17,137 nucleotides of DNA from JBFXEO01 sp050180015. GTDB lineage: Bacteria; Bacteroidota; Bacteroidia; Bacteroidales; Tenuifilaceae. Position 1 is the stretch's first letter; each line of letters starts with the position of its first letter. Under the pieces are notes generated by a model. The model saw nothing but the letters and a program-made list of their open reading frames with translations. It was not told where the DNA came from and searched no databases. The stretch covers positions 1 to 17,137 of the forward strand of contig JBFXEO010000037.1 of the NCBI GenBank assembly GCA_050180015.1, read 5' to 3'. Both the position numbers and the translations under genes were made by a program. Positions 14,841-17,137 of this stretch are shown piece after piece.

Positions 14841-15284
14841 ATGAAAAAGGTTCTTGTCCTCTCTCTTTGTGCGCTATTCTCCTTTCCCCTGTTTGCGCAG
14901 GACGAAATCCGCAGTACCGGTGTATGGTTAACGCAGTACGGCGACTCAAAGGTAACCATCAGCAAAGATGCGAATGGAAAATTCAACGGTGAAATATCGT
15001 GGCTTCGCGAGCCAAACAAAAACGGGCAGCCAAAGGTGGACGATAAAAATCCTGATGCAACGCTGCAATCGCGTCCAGTTATGGGACTACGAATACTTAC
15101 CGGATTCCGCTACGATAAAAAGGGCAAAGAATGGGTTGATGGAAGAATTTATGATCCAAAGGAAGGAAAAACCTACAAATGCCTGATTTGGTTCGAGGAT
15201 AACAACTACCAGGAATTACATGTAAAAGGTTATATCGGTTTTTCGCTGATTGGGAAAGAAGTTGTTTGGAAACGCGATAAATAG
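14841..15284 (+). CDS. Secreted DUF2147 domain protein
   Basis: This 147-residue protein has a signal peptide of about 20 residues ending F-A-Q, then a small beta-rich domain. Features typical of DUF2147 are G-V-W-L near the mature N-terminus, D-G-x-x-x-G-E-I-S-W, a central G-L-R-I-L-T-G-F segment, D-G-R-I-Y-D-P-x-x-G-K-T-Y-K-C, and a C-terminal G-Y-I-G-F-S-L-I-G with W before the end. The fold is probably a small lipocalin-like barrel, and the function is unknown. It is exported to the periplasm or surface. It lies 45 bases after rlpA and five bases before the comF-like gene, so the three may share a transcript; rlpA and this gene both encode exported proteins. Confidence 0.9.
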   Translation: MKKVLVLSLCALFSFPLFAQDEIRSTGVWLTQYGDSKVTISKDANGKFNGEISWLREPNKNGQPKVDDKNPDATLQSRPVMGLRILTGFRYDKKGKEWVDGRIYDPKEGKTYKCLIWFEDNNYQELHVKGYIGFSLIGKEVVWKRDK

Positions 15285-15289
15285 ACGTA

Positions 15290-15991
15290 ATGGGCATCCG
15301 TAGGGTGCTTACCGATTTTGTAAATTTGTTTTACCCCAACATTTGCGCAGTTTGCCACAGCGGACTTGTTCGGGGCGAAGAGGTGATTTGCACATCGTGC
15401 TTATACCACATTCCGCGGACAAACCACTGGGATTCGGCGGATAATCCCGTTGCAAGAATATTTTGGGGGCGGGTTTACGTTGAAAATGCCTGCTCCTTTT
15501 TTTACTTTACCAAGGGTAGCAAGTACCGCAAACTTCTGCATCAACTAAAATATACCGGAAGATCCGATATCGGCGTAAAGCTGGGAGAAGAGTTTGGGAA
15601 AGCGCTGAATAGCGCTGAACTTTACAGAAAATTAAACGCAATTATCCCCGTTCCTCTACATCCTAAACGATTAAAACAGCGGGGATACAACCAGGCAGAA
15701 ATGATTGCCAACGGGTTATCCAAAAGTCTGGGAATTCCTGTGGTTACCGATGTACTCATCAGGAATCGATACACACAAACTCAAACCAAGAAAACCCGGG
15801 AAGAACGGGTAAGAAATGTATCAACGGCCTTTTCCGTAATAAACCCGGAAAAAATTAAAAATCAACATATTTTGCTGATTGATGATGTTGTAACCACCGG
15901 GGCTACGCTAGAAATTTGTGCGAGTGCCATTCTATCGAACACACAGGCCAAGGTTAGCATTGGTACGCTCGCTTACGCCTCCAGCATGTAA
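15290..15991 (+). CDS. ComF-family phosphoribosyltransferase-like protein
   Basis: This 233-residue protein has an N-terminal four-cysteine zinc site (C19-x-x-C22 and C34-x-x-C37) and a C-terminal type I phosphoribosyltransferase fold. The PRPP-binding loop is I197-D-D-V-V-T-T-G-A-T206. The middle carries the family signature V-P-L-H-P-K-R-L-K-Q-R-G-Y-N-Q-A. In naturally competent bacteria ComF helps DNA uptake, but Bacteroidetes members are widespread and their role is unproven, so I give no symbol. The gene starts five bases after the DUF2147 stop, implying coupled translation, and its stop is six bases from the stop of the convergent ubiX-like gene. No hairpin separates the two. Confidence 0.93.
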   Translation: MGIRRVLTDFVNLFYPNICAVCHSGLVRGEEVICTSCLYHIPRTNHWDSADNPVARIFWGRVYVENACSFFYFTKGSKYRKLLHQLKYTGRSDIGVKLGEEFGKALNSAELYRKLNAIIPVPLHPKRLKQRGYNQAEMIANGLSKSLGIPVVTDVLIRNRYTQTQTKKTREERVRNVSTAFSVINPEKIKNQHILLIDDVVTTGATLEICASAILSNTQAKVSIGTLAYASSM

Positions 15992-15997
15992 CACCCA

Positions 15998-16564
15998 TCA
16001 ACCCTTCGTCCCCCAGCGGTAATGGTTTACTTCGATACCAGCGGTATCTAAAATCCGATGCACCACCGTTAGCACCAACTCATCAATACTACCCGGTAAA
16101 CTATAAAACGAGGGACTTGCCGGTAGTATAATTCCTCCGGCGAGAGTTACCGTCCGCATATTTTCTATATGGATCAGGTTGTAAGGCAATTCCCGCGGTA
16201 CAAGTATCAACTTACGCCGCTCCTTTAGCATTACATCAGCCGCCCGGCCAATCAGATCAATGCTGGTTCCGGTGGCAATTCTTCCCAATGTTCCCATGGT
16301 GCAGGGAACCACTATCATGGTACTATAAGCAGCAGAGCCAGAGGCAGCCGGAGAAAACATGTCGGCATTGTTATATTCTATAACCGGTGCAAAAAATTGC
16401 CTGACGGGGCCCTGCTCAAACGCCCAAACCTTACGGCCATTCTCCGAAAAAATAAGTGCAATTTCCTCTACCCGTTCCTTTTGACTTTGTAAAAGGTCAA
16501 TGAGTTTTGCTGCGTATATTGCCCCGCTTGCGCCAGTTACGGCTACAATTATTTTTTGCTTCAT
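15998..16564 (-). CDS. ubiX: UbiX-family flavin prenyltransferase
   Basis: UbiX attaches a dimethylallyl group to FMN to make prenylated FMN, the cofactor of UbiD-type decarboxylases. This 188-residue protein shows the flavoprotein N-terminus (V-T-G-A-S-G-A at 9-15), V-V-P-C-T-M-G-T-L-G-R-I-A-T-G mid-protein, and the C-terminal V-P-R-E-L-P...I-H-I-E-N-M and L-P-A-S-P-S-F-Y block that forms the prenyl-phosphate site. Length is normal. No ubiD-like gene is in the window, so the client enzyme is elsewhere. It has a good promoter 32-68 bases upstream on the minus strand and is convergent with the comF-like gene. The ubiX symbol follows family use; ubiquinone synthesis is not implied in a menaquinone-using phylum. 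Confidence 0.94.
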   Translation of the reverse strand: MKQKIIVAVTGASGAIYAAKLIDLLQSQKERVEEIALIFSENGRKVWAFEQGPVRQFFAPVIEYNNADMFSPAASGSAAYSTMIVVPCTMGTLGRIATGTSIDLIGRAADVMLKERRKLILVPRELPYNLIHIENMRTVTLAGGIILPASPSFYSLPGSIDELVLTVVHRILDTAGIEVNHYRWGTKG

Positions 16565-16595
16565 TGTTGTAAATTTACTGCCATCTGTTTTACTA

Positions 16596-16629
16596 CAAAT
16601 TTACGCTGGAATTATTCTACAACATCAAA
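16596..16629 (-). promoter_or_regulatory. Promoter of ubiX
   Basis: On the minus strand TTTG (16629-16626), a 22-base spacer and a perfect TAAATTTG (16603-16596) match the Bacteroidetes -33/-7 pattern. Initiation near 16589 gives a leader of about 25 bases before the ATG at 16564. Confidence 0.55.
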
Positions 16630-16686
16630 ATATTAAATATTGCCCTAATTTTACCCACAAAATAAATTTATCTACTTTTAGCAAGT

Positions 16687-16698
16687 AGTATATATACT
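16687..16698. repeat. 12-base perfect palindrome upstream of the CPBP-like gene
   Basis: AGTATATATACT is identical on both strands. It lies 39 bases before the ATG at 16738 and just after a TACTTTTA (16673-16680) that resembles a -7 element with its last base changed. It could be an operator, but an alternating A+T palindrome can arise by chance. Confidence 0.3.
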
Positions 16699-16737
16699 GT
16701 CAACGATTTTTATAAGCCCTGCCATTTTAAAAGTTAC

Positions 16738-17137
16738 ATGATGAACCAATTACTGTGGCCATTTAGCAAGGATAACGGATTTTACGCCGAGGCAAATTCA
16801 ATGAATAAACAGCATGGCATTATAACCTTTCTGGCGTTTATTGGAATATTCATACTTTCAATTTTATCATCGGTACTGCTTAATATTTTATTCAAAAGCG
16901 GAAATGTTCATCCCTCCAAAACCACCACAGAGCTGTCCCTTTTTGTATTTTTAATTTTCTGGGTGTGGCTTTACGTTTCAGCGGTTGAAAAAAGAACTTT
17001 TAGGTCAATGGGGTTCTTTGGCCGTAAAAATTTCAAAAATTACTTTAACGGTTGGCTAATAGGCCTGTCCCTCACGGTTTTATCCGCATTAACTAATTCA
17101 GTGATAACCGGAACATATCCAACTTACTTCACAAATT
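16738..17137 (+). CDS. N-terminal part of a CPBP-family intramembrane protease-like protein (3' end outside window)
   Basis: The frame stays open from ATG 16738 to the window end (133 codons), with an in-frame stop at 16663 upstream. A polar N-terminus of about 25 residues is followed by a hydrophobic segment (about 28-51), a loop rich in Ser, Lys and Thr, a second segment (about 66-81), then V-E-K-R-T-F-R-S-M-G-F-F and a Tyr/Asn-rich stretch leading into a third segment (about 104-120). The R-x-F-R-S-x-G-F followed by a short loop and G-W-L-I-G-L is typical of the region before the catalytic core in CPBP (CAAX-type) proteases. The catalytic Glu-Glu and His motifs would lie beyond the window, so enzymatic function cannot be checked. 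A second ATG directly follows the first, and another lies at 16801. Confidence 0.7.
   Translation, partial: MMNQLLWPFSKDNGFYAEANSMNKQHGIITFLAFIGIFILSILSSVLLNILFKSGNVHPSKTTTELSLFVFLIFWVWLYVSAVEKRTFRSMGFFGRKNFKNYFNGWLIGLSLTVLSALTNSVITGTYPTYFTN

Noticed and set aside
1..17137. CRISPR arrays, insertion sequences, prophage, toxin-antitoxin or defence islands
   Set aside because: I found no spaced direct repeats of array type, no transposase or integrase, and no small gene pairs; nearly all long frames are recognisable chromosomal genes.

Overview
The window looks like ordinary chromosome from a member of the Bacteroidota (Bacteroidetes). Three things point there: the protein families, especially the short GT5-type 'glycogen/starch synthase' with no C-terminal half, the fused two-ATPase peptide-type ABC protein and the DUF2147 protein; several upstream regions carrying the Bacteroidetes -7 element TAnnTTTG, some with TTG/TTTG about 21-22 bases upstream; and weak or absent Shine-Dalgarno sequences. 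I see no phage, insertion sequence, integrase, CRISPR or toxin-antitoxin module.

Left part (1-4335). The 3' part of a class A penicillin-binding protein (+ strand) runs into a convergent minus-strand pair: a COG2509-type FAD-dependent dehydrogenase, then a double-ATPase ABC protein. The pair is joined by a one-base stop/start overlap, and the ABC and PBP stop codons overlap tail to tail.

Middle, minus strand (4336-8868). A cluster reads panC, panD, a flippase-like (LPG-synthase TM) membrane protein, radA, then an unrecognised seven-helix membrane protein. PanC and PanD make the two ends of the pantothenate route (beta-alanine supply and ligation to pantoate). RadA handles branched recombination intermediates and seems to have its own -7 element. 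A small inverted and tandem heptamer repeat sits between radA and the last gene.

Middle, plus strand (8935-11929). Divergent from panC is a 336-base intergenic region with two forward promoter-like sequences and two adjacent hairpins. It is followed by the glgA-like half-protein and glmS, the entry enzyme for UDP-GlcNAc synthesis. A terminator-like hairpin separates glmS from a convergent rfbB (dTDP-glucose 4,6-dehydratase), which stands alone without other dTDP-rhamnose genes.

Right part (13048-17137). A tRNA-Lys(CTT) has a good promoter and an intrinsic terminator. It is followed by a DUF2461 protein, an RlpA-type lytic transglycosylase with a SPOR domain, a secreted DUF2147 protein and a ComF-family phosphoribosyltransferase, the last two only five bases apart. 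A ubiX-type flavin prenyltransferase converges on comF. The window ends inside a membrane gene resembling the N-terminus of a CPBP-family protease.

Several genes concern the cell envelope (PBP1A, glmS, rfbB, rlpA, the flippase-like protein), but they do not form one system. Nothing here is convincing as a new defence or mobile system. The most unexplained signals are the structured panC/glgA-like intergenic region, the degenerate GT5 half-protein, and the seven-helix protein with a possible internal repeat.
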